Part shown: positions 7,537 through 16,400 of the stretch, one piece after another
Layout of the letters: every line of letters starts with the position of its first letter
Position numbering within the stretch: the first letter of the stretch is position 1
Source: a bacterium
GTDB taxonomy: Bacteria > JAMCPX01
DNA length: 64,000 nucleotides
NCBI GenBank assembly: GCA_021792615.1
Contig: JAJYUJ010000008.1
Coordinates: 1 to 64,000 of the forward strand
Reading direction: 5' to 3'
The notes under the pieces: generated by a model
Told to the model about the DNA's origin: nothing
Databases searched by the model: none
Seen by the model: the letters and a program-made list of their open reading frames with translations, nothing else
Program-made: the position numbers and the translations under genes

Positions 7537-8103
7537 CTATTTCATGGCTATAATGCCGTACTGATGGTCACCGGATGGACCCTTCACCACGATATCAAAG
7601 TATTTTTTCAGCAGCCCGAACGCTTCATCGTAAGAAATTCTTTCTTCCAGCGGCGGTCCCGCGGGAGTCGGCTCTTTTTTGTGGTCTATGATGAGCAGCC
7701 TTCCGTTATCCTTCATAAGCCTCTTCAACTCTTTGATAAACGCGTCCCGGTCCTCTGCCTCATGGAGCATATTAACATTTATCACCACATCCGCCGTTTT
7801 ATCGCCGAGCGGAATTTTTGTCTCTTGTGAAAGGATTGGTTTTACATTGCTGACGTTGCGGTCTTCCATTTCTTTTTTCAAAAGAGAGAGCATGTCATCC
7901 GACAGATCTACTGCATACACAACGCCCCTTTTCCCGACAATCGCCGATAACGGAAAGGTATAAAACCCGATACCGCAGCCAACGTCTACAACGGCCATGT
8001 TCTCTGCCACGCCTGCTGCCTTGACTATGGTATCCGGCTGTTCGTGTTCAAGGCGCCGGGGACTCATTAAATTGCGTGCATGTTCCGGATTAAATTTGTG
8101 CAT
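7537..8103 (-). CDS. Class I SAM-dependent methyltransferase
   Basis: A 188-residue methyltransferase of the UbiE/Methyltransf_11 type. Motif I is AVVDVGCGIGFYTFPL, the acidic end of strand 2 is YAVDLSDDML, and NVNMLHEAEDRDAF with LIIDHKKE make up motifs around strands 4 and 5. The N-terminus (FNPEHARNLMSPRRLEHEQPD) is typical of small methyltransferases found in anaerobes and archaea. The substrate is unknown. It is probably co-transcribed with the deacylase that follows 12 bases downstream. Confidence 0.88.
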   Translation of the reverse strand: MHKFNPEHARNLMSPRRLEHEQPDTIVKAAGVAENMAVVDVGCGIGFYTFPLSAIVGKRGVVYAVDLSDDMLSLLKKEMEDRNVSNVKPILSQETKIPLGDKTADVVINVNMLHEAEDRDAFIKELKRLMKDNGRLLIIDHKKEPTPAGPPLEERISYDEAFGLLKKYFDIVVKGPSGDHQYGIIAMK

Positions 8104-8130
8104 GGATTTTATTTAAAATAAACACTATCC

Positions 8131-8152
8131 CGAAAAATGCAATAAGGAGGTA
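8131..8152. repeat. Solo terminus of the AACCCGAAAAATGC-end repeat family
   Basis: The segment contains CCCGAAAAATGCAATAAGGA, identical to the left arm of the larger copies. No second arm is found nearby, so only a remnant is left. Confidence 0.6.
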
Positions 8153-8160
8153 TACTTCGA

Positions 8161-8190
8161 GAAAAAAAGGGGGCGGAAGTGCTCCGCCCC
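8161..8190 (-). terminator. Rho-independent terminator after dodecin
   Basis: On the minus strand GGGGCGGA (complement of 8183-8190) pairs with TCCGCCCC (complement of 8170-8177) around a 5-base loop and is followed by seven T. It ends the pgsA-dodecin transcript. Confidence 0.9.
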
Positions 8191-8207
8191 TCATGGTTTT
8201 GTTGTTT

Positions 8208-8411
8208 TCAATCCTCAAGAATAAACGTGATGTTCATGGTGACGCGGTATTCCGACACCTTGCCATCCTGGATCTTTGCCTTCTGGGACACGATCTCCGC
8301 ACCGGTAAGATTTCTCAAGGTCTTGTTTGCCCTCTTCATCCCATCATTAAATGCCTCTTGCCATCCTTTTGTGGACGACGCCACAACCTGTGTTACTCTT
8401 GCTACTGCCAT
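8208..8411 (-). CDS. Dodecin
   Basis: A 67-residue protein matching dodecins, small proteins that assemble as hollow dodecamers and store flavin (sometimes coenzyme A). The pattern VTQVVASSTKGWQEAFNDGM, then RNLTGAEIVSQKAKIQDGKV and EYRVTMNITFIL is diagnostic; the Trp in KGW is the residue that stacks on the flavin in bacterial dodecins. It starts one base after the pgsA stop codon and is followed by a strong terminator, so it is the last gene of that operon. Confidence 0.93.
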   Translation of the reverse strand: MAVARVTQVVASSTKGWQEAFNDGMKRANKTLRNLTGAEIVSQKAKIQDGKVSEYRVTMNITFILED

Positions 8412-8412
8412 A

Positions 8413-9012
8413 TTACACCTCCGTTTTTAGTGTATTTGAGAAGTTTACAAAATAATTTACGCCCGACCAGAGCGTTACGAACAACGCTATCCAGGCGAAC
8501 AGCATACCTACTCTCTGAAAGTCCACGCCAAAATATGTATAATGTACCAGCAGTGCAAAAACAGCGGCTATCTGAAAATTCGTTTTATATTTTCCTTCGA
8601 GGGAAGCGGGTATGATGGTACCCGAATTTGCAGATAATGCCCTTAATCCCGTTACTGCAATCTCCCTGCCGATAATGAGGACGACGATCCATGCGTGCAG
8701 CCGGTGGATGGACACCAGCATGATCATCGTCGTTGCTATGAGGAGCTTGTCCGATAGAGGGTCAAGCAGTTTACCGAGGTTTGTCGTTCCTTTATACTTG
8801 CGCGCAAAATACCCGTCGAAGAAATCCGTAAGCCCGCCAATGCCGAACAAAACAGCGCAGATAAAACTGATAAGCTCAAGCGATGCAACGTGAGCCGGCG
8901 CTGTGTAACGCAGGATCTCAAACAACACGACAATAAAAGGTATGATAAATACCCTTGACAGGCTGAGTATATTAGGCAGCGACTTCAAATCGTTTGAAAG
9001 AGTGTCAGGCAT
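8413..9012 (-). CDS. pgsA: CDP-diacylglycerol--glycerol-3-phosphate 3-phosphatidyltransferase
   Basis: A 199-residue integral membrane enzyme that makes phosphatidylglycerophosphate, the committed step to phosphatidylglycerol and cardiolipin. The CDP-alcohol phosphotransferase signature is complete: TDFFDGYFARKYK with GTTNLGKLLDPLSDK carries the invariant Asp/Gly/Ala/Arg and the two late aspartates. About five to six hydrophobic segments are visible. The ATG overlaps the end of the TPR-AIM24 gene by 8 bases, indicating translational coupling. Confidence 0.93.
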   Translation of the reverse strand: MPDTLSNDLKSLPNILSLSRVFIIPFIVVLFEILRYTAPAHVASLELISFICAVLFGIGGLTDFFDGYFARKYKGTTNLGKLLDPLSDKLLIATTMIMLVSIHRLHAWIVVLIIGREIAVTGLRALSANSGTIIPASLEGKYKTNFQIAAVFALLVHYTYFGVDFQRVGMLFAWIALFVTLWSGVNYFVNFSNTLKTEV

Positions 9013-10573
9013 CTATGAATACCACCCCTTCACCATGGAACGAGATGAAACTGTCATTGTCGTAATGTTTTATGGAAGACTGTCTCGGGATCAGTTTTCC
9101 ATACCATCCTATCAAAGAATTGAGGCGTACCGACAGGTAATGCTCCGTATGAACATGGATACTCTGCAGCTTGTCGTGCAGGCCGACAAACACATCGGCT
9201 GTACCCCTGATCTGGGTTACGTTTATGCTTTTGTCGGCCTGTACCTCGACCCTGCCGTTCTCCCATTCAAGATCTCCCTGAAATGCTATAAGCCTTTCAT
9301 CATCCAGGAACATGGATTCATTCTTCAGCTTGAACTCTTTTATCTTTTTGTAATCGCTCTTTAAAACCAGTGCGCCTTTTCCGTAAACGAGGACTATGGG
9401 ATCGTCTTTTTTCTCCGCAAAAACGGATTTCGTATCCTTGCCCCTGTACCGTTTGTATGCCTGTTCGATCGTAAGACTTTCAGTAAGGCTGACAATTCCT
9501 TTATCCCGTACATAGACGATGTTACCGTTTAAGTTAAAAAGCACCATCGCGTCGTTTATGAAATTTACTGCCGAGTCAAATTTCGACAGTGTCGTTTTTT
9601 CCGTTAAGAGCAACAGGCCTTCGGGAGATTTTGCCGCGGTGTTGTCTTCTTCTTGTTTTAGGTCCTGATTCCCGGACTTTTCACTGCTGTCCTCTTGTGT
9701 TTCGACCGGAACGGATTGCCCTTCCCCGGAAAAATGCTCTGTTACAGCCGCCGGCTCATCGGGCTGTCCGGACACTTCCTCCTCCGGTTCTTCGGTAACG
9801 GGTCCTTCCGGCACCCCGGTTTGCTCATTCATGCGTTCTTGTTCGTCTATGGCAGACGGCCCGCGCTCCGTCTCGATTGATTGTTCCTCTTCATATTCTT
9901 CCACACCGGCATGTCCGGCTGCCTGCTGTTCGACAGCGGCTTCCTGCCTGTTCCCGGCGATCGGTGCCCCGGGCTGGGGTTCATGCGTTTCCTGCTGCGG
10001 AATAAAAGCAGGGACGGCTATTTTTTCGTGGGGTTCGGCGGATTTGTCTTTTTCCATTGCTTCCTGCATAATATCCTCGGTCGATAGCTCGGATTCGACG
10101 GCTTCGTTCGAACCGCCTTTTTTTATCTTTTTCACATACTCATCCATGCCGGCCTTTTTAAACATTTCTATTGCTTCATCCGTCCTGCTGAGCTGCAATA
10201 ACGCCTTGCCGTACAACTTTAAAATCGTTTTGCTTTCCGGTTCTTTCTGCAGAACAAGGGAAAATTCTTTTATTGCGCTGTCGTGCTGATTATTCTTAAG
10301 ATACGCCACTCCGAGATTCGTACGGAGAGATACGGTCTGGGGATAACGGGTTATGAGTTCCTCGTATATTTTAACTGCCTTGGCATACTGTTCCAGCTTC
10401 AGCATGATGATTGCAAGGAGGTTCAGCGCCCTGTCGTCTGTAGGACTGAAATCCAGTACCCGCTCGATTTCATCCTTTGCATCTACGTAGTTCTCCTCTG
10501 CAATATACTTTTTTGCTTTTTCTATCGCTTTTTCATGCATATCTTTGTGCGAAAGACGCTTCATCTTTGCCAT
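9005..10573 (-). CDS. TPR protein with C-terminal AIM24-like domain
   Basis: A 522-residue protein. Residues from about 15 to 150 form TPR repeats (KAKKYIAEENYVDAKDEIER; LLAIIMLKLEQYAKAVKIYE; LGVAYLKNNQHDSAIKEFSL). A long Glu/Pro/Gln-rich, probably disordered linker follows. The C-terminal part of about 170 residues resembles the AIM24/TerD-like beta-sandwich (LVYGKGALVLKSDY ... FISFHGEGVVFIDA). The start was set at the Met 63 bases inside the longest frame because AGAGGT lies just upstream and the preceding gene stops 3 bases before it. AIM24 domains occur in membrane-associated proteins, but the role of this fusion is unknown. It ends inside the pgsA start. Confidence 0.8.
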   Translation of the reverse strand: MAKMKRLSHKDMHEKAIEKAKKYIAEENYVDAKDEIERVLDFSPTDDRALNLLAIIMLKLEQYAKAVKIYEELITRYPQTVSLRTNLGVAYLKNNQHDSAIKEFSLVLQKEPESKTILKLYGKALLQLSRTDEAIEMFKKAGMDEYVKKIKKGGSNEAVESELSTEDIMQEAMEKDKSAEPHEKIAVPAFIPQQETHEPQPGAPIAGNRQEAAVEQQAAGHAGVEEYEEEQSIETERGPSAIDEQERMNEQTGVPEGPVTEEPEEEVSGQPDEPAAVTEHFSGEGQSVPVETQEDSSEKSGNQDLKQEEDNTAAKSPEGLLLLTEKTTLSKFDSAVNFINDAMVLFNLNGNIVYVRDKGIVSLTESLTIEQAYKRYRGKDTKSVFAEKKDDPIVLVYGKGALVLKSDYKKIKEFKLKNESMFLDDERLIAFQGDLEWENGRVEVQADKSINVTQIRGTADVFVGLHDKLQSIHVHTEHYLSVRLNSLIGWYGKLIPRQSSIKHYDNDSFISFHGEGVVFIDA

Positions 10574-10575
10574 GG

Positions 10576-11181
10576 TTACCTCTGCGTATATCCCTTCATT
10601 TTCCAGAAGGCCTTCAGGACCTTTGTAACATACCACTGCGTTTCAGGATACGGCGGTATGCCGTTATATTTTAAAACGGCCTTTTCTCCAGCATTGTAGG
10701 CCGCTATTGCCTTTATGTAGTTCCCGTTAAACAGCGTATACAGGTATTTAAAATACCTGACCCCTGCTTCTATATTCTCTTTTGGCGCATAAAGGTTTCC
10801 AATATTCATGGTCCGTGCCGTCGAAGGCAGAAGTTGCATAAGTCCCACGGCACCTGCAGAAGATATTGCGTACGGCATAAAATTGCTCTCGACCTTTATC
10901 ATGGCCATAATGAGCATGGGATCCACTCCATACCTTTCCGAGATACTGTATACTTTTGCCCTGAGTGCCGATGGGGATATCTGCATGTGATTGAAGGATC
11001 CGTAATCCCTGAACAATATTTTATACTTTCTGGTTGTCGGTACATTCGTAAAATGTACCACATTATTACTGTCTACGTAGGTATAAATGTCAGCACGCAC
11101 GGGCAGGGCATTTACAATGAACAAGCTCGCTGCCAAAACGCATGCTGTAATTATTATTTTTTGACAGGGACTTTTGAACAT
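10576..11181 (-). CDS. Lytic transglycosylase (SLT, family 1)
   Basis: A 201-residue secreted enzyme that cleaves the glycan strands of peptidoglycan, giving 1,6-anhydro-muropeptides. The signal peptide runs to ALPVRA; a DUF4124-like segment (DIYTYVDSNNVVHFTNVP) precedes the SLT domain. The catalytic Glu98 is in IKVESNFMPYAISSAGAVG, followed by LMQLLPSTA and the AAYNAGEKAV motif. It is followed closely by the TPR-AIM24 gene and sits 6 bases after argJ. Confidence 0.92.
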   Translation of the reverse strand: MFKSPCQKIIITACVLAASLFIVNALPVRADIYTYVDSNNVVHFTNVPTTRKYKILFRDYGSFNHMQISPSALRAKVYSISERYGVDPMLIMAMIKVESNFMPYAISSAGAVGLMQLLPSTARTMNIGNLYAPKENIEAGVRYFKYLYTLFNGNYIKAIAAYNAGEKAVLKYNGIPPYPETQWYVTKVLKAFWKMKGYTQR

Positions 11182-11187
11182 AGGTAC

Positions 11188-12378
11188 CTAACTTGTATAT
11201 GTCGAATTAATGCGGATATAGTCGTACGTAAGATCGCACGTCGTTACATTGAATCCCCTGGTTCCTGCGCCGAGGTCTAGGGTAAGCTGTATGGTCCTGT
11301 TCTTCATGGAATTCCTTACCTTGAGCAGGGCATCATTGTCAATACCCTTTCCGCAGTTAAAGACTGCTTGTTTACCGATCCATATTTTCAACGTAGACTC
11401 ATTTGCATAGCTGCATGCTGCCCCGACCGTTGCAACGATCCTTCCCCAGTTTGGGTCCTCTCCGAAAAATGCGGTTTTTATGAGCGGTGAGTTCGCAAGT
11501 TTAAAGGCGATTTTCCGGGCGTCTTCTTCTGATTTTGCACCCGCTACGTTGACCTCGATTACCTTGCTTGCACCCTCTCCGTCTTTCACCATTTTTTCTA
11601 TCAATTCTTTTGATAAGTCCATCATCGCCTGCTCGAACAGCTGATAACTCTTGTTGTCTTCGGTAATGGCCTCGTTTTGCGCAAGCCCGTTTGCAAGGAT
11701 AAACACCGTATCGTTCGTGCTCATTTCTCCATCTATCGTGATCCGGTTGAACGACATACCGGTTGCATTCGACAGTGCCTTTTTCAAAGCACCCGCCGAA
11801 ATATTGGCGTCCGTGGTGAAGAACGCGAGCATGGTTGCCATGTGCGGCTGTATCATGCCCGACCCTTTTACAAATCCCGTCAGGATGACCTCTTTGCCGC
11901 CTATCTTTAATCTCCTCGAACCGTATTTTGGTACGGTATCGGTTGTCATGATTGCCCGTACGGCATCCATGAACCCCTGTCTTGAAAGATCGTTTTTCAG
12001 GGCAGCTATCTGTGCTACGATTTTGGCTACCGGCAATCGTCTTCCTATGACACCGGTCGATGCGACGAGGACCTCGTCGGATTTCACGCTAAAGCCTTTG
12101 GTGTATGCGTTTATGATCTCGTTAACATCCTTGATTCCGTCCTTGCCCGTAGCTGCGTTTGCTATACCGCTGTTTGCAAGTATAAGCCGCTTTTCTCCCT
12201 TTTTGAGCTGGTTCATGGAAACAACGACCGGCGCAGCCTTAATTGCATTCGTCGTGAACATGCCTGCGGCCCTGGCAGGGACTTCCGAATAAATTATCGC
12301 AAGGTCCTTCTTCCCGTCGGTCTTAATCCCGCTTACCGCGCCTGCATATAAAAAGCCTTTTGGTAGTGATAGTGCCAT
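11188..12378 (-). CDS. argJ: Glutamate N-acetyltransferase / ornithine acetyltransferase
   Basis: A 396-residue ArgJ family enzyme that transfers the acetyl group of N-acetylornithine to glutamate in the arginine pathway. GSGMIQPHMATMLAFFTTDA contains the autoprocessing site; Thr182 becomes the nucleophile of the beta chain. Substrate-binding segments (NSGIANAATGKDG; DGEGASKVIEV; GEDPNWGRIVATVG; DLGAGTRGFNVTTCDLTYDYIRINSTYTS) are intact. The N-terminal GFLYAGAVSGIK is standard. argF and argD are about 50 kb away, so the arginine genes are scattered. DUF2889 is 2 bases upstream. Confidence 0.95.
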   Translation of the reverse strand: MALSLPKGFLYAGAVSGIKTDGKKDLAIIYSEVPARAAGMFTTNAIKAAPVVVSMNQLKKGEKRLILANSGIANAATGKDGIKDVNEIINAYTKGFSVKSDEVLVASTGVIGRRLPVAKIVAQIAALKNDLSRQGFMDAVRAIMTTDTVPKYGSRRLKIGGKEVILTGFVKGSGMIQPHMATMLAFFTTDANISAGALKKALSNATGMSFNRITIDGEMSTNDTVFILANGLAQNEAITEDNKSYQLFEQAMMDLSKELIEKMVKDGEGASKVIEVNVAGAKSEEDARKIAFKLANSPLIKTAFFGEDPNWGRIVATVGAACSYANESTLKIWIGKQAVFNCGKGIDNDALLKVRNSMKNRTIQLTLDLGAGTRGFNVTTCDLTYDYIRINSTYTS

Positions 12379-12380
12379 AG

Positions 12381-12839
12381 TTAACCTTCCTTAAAAACTA
12401 TACATGTATTTTTTAAATAAGGCATAACGTTTGCTATTCGCTCTTCCTCGCTCTGTTCCTGCTTCTTATCTACCCTTCCGTATCCTGCCCTTACACCTAT
12501 TAGCATGGATGACGAAAATCTCATAGCGTTTTGTAGGATCTCGACAATATGCGTGCAGCCGGTTGCATGACCGAGTGTATCTGCAATTTTTTTATTTATA
12601 CCCCTTTCTACCTTAAAACCTATTATTTTACGTACATGTACAAGTGCATTGGGGCATCCGGAATAGGGGACCCGTACCATTTTTGCATCCGCATCAACGA
12701 TCTCCCGTGTTGTAAGATCTATCTTTATCTCGGTGCTTATGCTGTGATGCAAATCAAGTAATGATGCGGCAACAACCACGGTATTTTTATCAACCGGATG
12801 TAATCGTATGTTGATATTCCTTTCGTAAACGTCATTCAT
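12381..12839 (-). CDS. DUF2889 protein
   Basis: A 152-residue protein of the DUF2889 family. It begins with ERNINIRLHPVDKNTVVVAASLLDLHHSI, passes through a Cys-Pro pair (PYSGCPNALVHVRKIIG) and a GCTHIVEILQNAMR helix. The start was set at the Met preceded by GAGGAAC, immediately after the DUF35 stop codon; the longer frame would run into that gene. Members often lie beside acyl-CoA or thiolase genes, as here, but no activity is known. The conserved Cys-Pro and Cys-Thr-His positions could bind a metal or a ligand; this is inference. Confidence 0.82.
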   Translation of the reverse strand: MNDVYERNINIRLHPVDKNTVVVAASLLDLHHSISTEIKIDLTTREIVDADAKMVRVPYSGCPNALVHVRKIIGFKVERGINKKIADTLGHATGCTHIVEILQNAMRFSSSMLIGVRAGYGRVDKKQEQSEEERIANVMPYLKNTCIVFKEG

Positions 12840-12840
12840 T

Positions 12841-13392
12841 CTAAAGTTCCTCCTGTGCCGGAACAAACCAGAAATCTCCCATATCGCCATTCCTGTGTTC
12901 TTTAAATTGGATCGTGAGTTTCATACCGACCCTTGCTTTTTTTACGTCTTCCATAAATACGTTCTGCATGATCAGGGTATCGGCTCCCGCAACCTTGACA
13001 AACGCACAAACATACGGGGTCTTTCCGAAAAAAACGGATGTTCCATAATAAACGATCGTATAGGTCGCGATCTCTGCGGTACCGCCCAGCTTCACCCATT
13101 GGGTCGGCGTATAGCATTCGTTGCAGTTAATCCTCGGCGGCAGCCACACCTTTCCGCACTGCGTACATTTCGTCCCGTAAAGCTGCTTATTGTCCCGGAT
13201 CTCCCTGAAAAACCTGGAGATACCTCCATAGGTGTATTTGTACGTGATATCCATGATGTCCGGAATCTCGAGAGGTGCATCCAGAGAAGGATTGCCGTCA
13301 AGTTCATCCTTAAAGGCTTTTTCAATAAGTTCTTTGGGGACTTTAATCTTTTTTGATGCCTCTTCAAGCCACTGCGCTTTGTCCTGTATCAT
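12841..13392 (-). CDS. DUF35 OB-fold protein with zinc ribbon, partner of the thiolase-like enzyme
   Basis: A 183-residue protein. The N-terminal helical part leads to a rubredoxin-like zinc ribbon (GTKCTQCGKVWLPPRINCNEC, four cysteines) and a C-terminal OB fold (AEIATYTIVYYGTSVFFGKTP, then FVKVAGADTLIMQNVF). DUF35 proteins are obligate partners of thiolase-like enzymes: in archaea they bridge thiolase and HMG-CoA synthase, and in actinobacterial sterol breakdown they pair with the aldolase Ltp2. It is placed directly after the thiolase-like gene (10-base gap), as expected for such a complex. Confidence 0.9.
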   Translation of the reverse strand: MIQDKAQWLEEASKKIKVPKELIEKAFKDELDGNPSLDAPLEIPDIMDITYKYTYGGISRFFREIRDNKQLYGTKCTQCGKVWLPPRINCNECYTPTQWVKLGGTAEIATYTIVYYGTSVFFGKTPYVCAFVKVAGADTLIMQNVFMEDVKKARVGMKLTIQFKEHRNGDMGDFWFVPAQEEL

Positions 13393-13402
13393 AGGTCCTC
13401 CT

Positions 13403-14668
13403 TTATCTCTTTCTCCTTGCTGACTTCACCTTCGCCTTCACCCTCGCCCCCTTGACCCCTTTCCCCTTTATCTTATCCTGCCTTTCCACGATCATTGCCG
13501 CTGTCCATGCTGTTGCAGGACCTCCGATGCTCTGGACAAGACCGACCCGGGCATTTTTAACCTGTCTTTTCTCCGCCCTGCCCTGGACCTGCAGTGCCGC
13601 CTCCCCTGTCTGCATAACACCTGTTGCACCGACCGCGTGTCCGCAGCCTATCAGCCCGCCGCTCGGGCTTACCGGAAGATCCCCGGTCATCTCAACGACG
13701 CCGTCCTCTATCAATTTTCCCCCGTCCCCGGGCTTACAAAAGTTGAATGCTTCATACGAAAGAATCTCGGCGCCGGTAAACGCATCGTGCAGTTCGGCAA
13801 AATCCAGTTCTTTTCGCGGGTTCTTTATGCCCGACATTTTATAGGCATCTCTGCCGGCGTAAAGACTCGAGGTAAAAATAGTAATGTCGTCCCGTTCTCC
13901 GGCGAATGCCTTATCCAGCGAAAGGCCGACGCCTGTTATCCATGCGGGATTGTCCGAAAGGGCTTTTGCCACCTTTTCCGATGCGAGGATGATGGCAGAC
14001 GCGCCCTCTGAATAAAGACAGTTGTCATAAAATTTAAACGGATAGGTGATCATCTTCGAATTGAGAACGTCGTCTACCGTCAGCAGCTTCGGGCTCTGGG
14101 CAATCGGGTTATTCATGGCGTTTTTATGGTTTTTTACGGAGACCATTGCCATCTGTTTTTCTGTCGGAGTACCGTACTTGTTTATGTGCGCAATCAACGG
14201 CAGTGCGTACGATGCAGCGGCAGTAAGCCCCATGGGATTTTCGAAGGTCATGTCGCCGGAAAACAGTATGGCCTTCAGTGTCTCCGGTGTTGAATGTCCG
14301 ACGGTATAATTGTAATTGTCCGTTGCTTTCTCGACCCCGAGTACCATGACGATATCGTAAAGACCCGAGGCAATCCACGTCCACCCGACAAATACCGCCG
14401 CGCCGCCGGTTGCACCGCCCGTTGCAACCCTTACGGAAGGTTTCAGCCCCATGCCGATATAATTATGAATATACACGTCCGGCATGAACTGCCGTTCAAA
14501 GAACTCATTATAAATGCCGTAGACGACACCACCGACCTCTTTCTTATCAATGCCTGCGTCTTCAAGCGCGAGTTTGGCCGCATCGTATGCAAGTTCATAA
14601 TATGTTTTTTCCAGCCAGCGAGCCTTGAATGACGTGGTTCCTACTCCAACAATGCCGACCTTATTCAT
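13403..14668 (-). CDS. Thiolase-fold acyl-CoA enzyme lacking the nucleophilic cysteine
   Basis: A 421-residue protein of the SCP-x/archaeal thiolase family. The start was taken at the Met preceded by AAAGGAG. The N-terminal half begins MNKVGIVGVGTTSF; the C-terminal half has LHDAFTGAEILS (His294) and SPSGGLIGCGHAVGATGV (His344). Where thiolases have (E/D)NAC-A-SG the sequence reads RVATGGATGG, so Gly85 takes the place of the nucleophilic Cys. Thiolysis or condensation by the usual mechanism is therefore unlikely; a retro-aldol reaction of the Ltp2 type on a 3-hydroxyacyl-CoA would fit, since Ltp2 also works with a DUF35 protein. The last 25 residues are a Lys/Arg/Gly/Val low-complexity tail not usual in the family. 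Confidence 0.85.
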   Translation of the reverse strand: MNKVGIVGVGTTSFKARWLEKTYYELAYDAAKLALEDAGIDKKEVGGVVYGIYNEFFERQFMPDVYIHNYIGMGLKPSVRVATGGATGGAAVFVGWTWIASGLYDIVMVLGVEKATDNYNYTVGHSTPETLKAILFSGDMTFENPMGLTAAASYALPLIAHINKYGTPTEKQMAMVSVKNHKNAMNNPIAQSPKLLTVDDVLNSKMITYPFKFYDNCLYSEGASAIILASEKVAKALSDNPAWITGVGLSLDKAFAGERDDITIFTSSLYAGRDAYKMSGIKNPRKELDFAELHDAFTGAEILSYEAFNFCKPGDGGKLIEDGVVEMTGDLPVSPSGGLIGCGHAVGATGVMQTGEAALQVQGRAEKRQVKNARVGLVQSIGGPATAWTAAMIVERQDKIKGKGVKGARVKAKVKSARRKR

Positions 14669-14910
14669 AATAACTCCTTTACAGGGCATCTTTCTTATCA
14701 TATTTATTCTGTTTTATCCAGTTTTATTTTTTTATTTTTCGGACATTGGTTATCGACGGCAGGCTTGATTTCCACGGTTCTTTTATGGTTGTTGATTGCA
14801 ATTTCCCCCCTGTGTGTTAGGGTTTCGGGAATATGCTGGATAGGGATAAAGAAAAACAAGCCGGTTATCCTGATTTTGCAATCTTTAAAATATAAGGAAG
14901 GGGATGGGAT

Positions 14911-16365
14911 ATGAAGAAACTTTTGACTCTGTCGGGAACACAGCTTGCGCAGATGATACGCACGAAAGAGGTTTCATCGCTTGAAATTGTAAACCTCCAT
15001 ATCGAGCACATCCGGAAGGTAAATCCTTCCATCAATGCAGTTGTGCGTGACCGTTTTGATGCTGCAAGAGTGGAGGCGAAGGATGCCGACAAGCGCGTAG
15101 GGAATTCGGCGCCGGAGTCGCTCCCTCCTTTCCTCGGTGTTCCGTGCACCATAAAGGAGAGCTTCATGCTCACCGGTATGCCGAACACGTCGGGGCTTGT
15201 CGCACGGAAAAATGTTATTGCGGACCATGATGCAACCGCTGTTGAAAGATTGAAAAAATCAGGCGCAATACCTCTCGGTGTAACCAATGTCCCCGAGCTT
15301 TGCATGTGGATGGAAACGGACAACAGACTGTACGGCAGAACCAACAACCCCTATGACCGGGAACATATCGTCGGCGGCAGTTCAGGGGGAGAAGGGGCGA
15401 TCGTCGGGTCCGGAGGCTCGCCGTTCGGGCTCGGTGCCGACATAGGAGGCTCCATACGTATGCCTGCTTTTTTTAACGGCGTCTTTGGCCACAAAGCGAC
15501 AGGCGGGCTTGTACCGAATACCGGGCAGTACCCCATCGCAAGAAACAAGGCCCTCACGTATCTTACGACTGGTCCGATCGTACGCAGGGCTGAAGACCTG
15601 ATGCCGCTCCTCAGGCTTATGGCCGGGCCCGACAACATAGACAAAGGGTGCACGGTTATGAAGATCGGTGCTCTGTCCGACGTTACGCTCAAAGGGTTAA
15701 CCGTAATCGATGTCGAAGATAACGGGAAAACGCGGGTCAGCAGTGACCTGAAGAAAGCACAGCGAAAAGCTGCGGACTTCCTCGGAAGCAGGGGTGCGAT
15801 CGTAAAAAGAACGAGGATTGCCGGTTTGAAAAAGTCTTTTGATATATGGGCATCCATGCTCTCGGCATCGGACCAGGAATCCTTCAGTGCAAGCCTTGGC
15901 AACGGGACTGCCATACATCCGCTGTTCGAGATGATAAAGTGGTCCATGCGCATCTCGGAACACACGCTCCCTTCGATTGTCCTCGCTATGACCGAACAAC
16001 TGTTCAAGTATATGCCAGCCCGCACAAAGAGGCTGGTGGAAGCAGGCGTAAGCCTGCGCGCGGAACTGGTGAATCTGATAGGTCAAAACGGCATTATGCT
16101 GTATCCGTCTTACTCCCGGCCTGCGCCGGAGCACAGAAAGCCGCTGCTAACACCGTTCGATTTTGCTTACACAGCGATACTCAACATGATGGAAATCCCG
16201 GTCACCCAGGTACCCCTCGGCCTCAATGAAGAAGGCCTGCCTCTCGGGGTGCAGGTCGCGTCAGTCCACGGCAACGATCATGTTACCATCGCCGTTGCGC
16301 TCGAGCTTGAAAAGGCTTTTGGAGGCTGGGTCCCTCCGGACATCGGCCTTTTGAAAAATGCATAA
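14911..16365 (+). CDS. Amidase signature family enzyme
   Basis: A 484-residue amidase signature hydrolase. The Ser-cisSer-Lys triad is visible: Lys82 in VPCTIKESF, Ser157/Ser158 in GGSSGGEGA and the nucleophile Ser181 in ADIGGSIRMPAFF. FGHKATGGLVPNTG follows as in fatty-acid-amide-hydrolase-like members, and the C-terminal PVTQVPLGLNEEGLPLGVQVA is typical. It lacks the neighbours expected of GatA, and the sequence is of the FAAH/general amidase branch rather than GatA. Substrate unknown. AAGGAAGGGG precedes the ATG. The 210 bases upstream contain no other gene; no clear promoter was found there. Confidence 0.9.
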   Translation: MKKLLTLSGTQLAQMIRTKEVSSLEIVNLHIEHIRKVNPSINAVVRDRFDAARVEAKDADKRVGNSAPESLPPFLGVPCTIKESFMLTGMPNTSGLVARKNVIADHDATAVERLKKSGAIPLGVTNVPELCMWMETDNRLYGRTNNPYDREHIVGGSSGGEGAIVGSGGSPFGLGADIGGSIRMPAFFNGVFGHKATGGLVPNTGQYPIARNKALTYLTTGPIVRRAEDLMPLLRLMAGPDNIDKGCTVMKIGALSDVTLKGLTVIDVEDNGKTRVSSDLKKAQRKAADFLGSRGAIVKRTRIAGLKKSFDIWASMLSASDQESFSASLGNGTAIHPLFEMIKWSMRISEHTLPSIVLAMTEQLFKYMPARTKRLVEAGVSLRAELVNLIGQNGIMLYPSYSRPAPEHRKPLLTPFDFAYTAILNMMEIPVTQVPLGLNEEGLPLGVQVASVHGNDHVTIAVALELEKAFGGWVPPDIGLLKNA

Positions 16366-16400
16366 ACGAACGATTCAACATCCCACGTACATTTTTTGGT

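Noticed and set aside
14702-14910. Possible repeat arm in the thiolase-amidase spacer
   Set aside because: Similarity to the AACCCG family is limited to a few A-rich bases; no terminus is visible.
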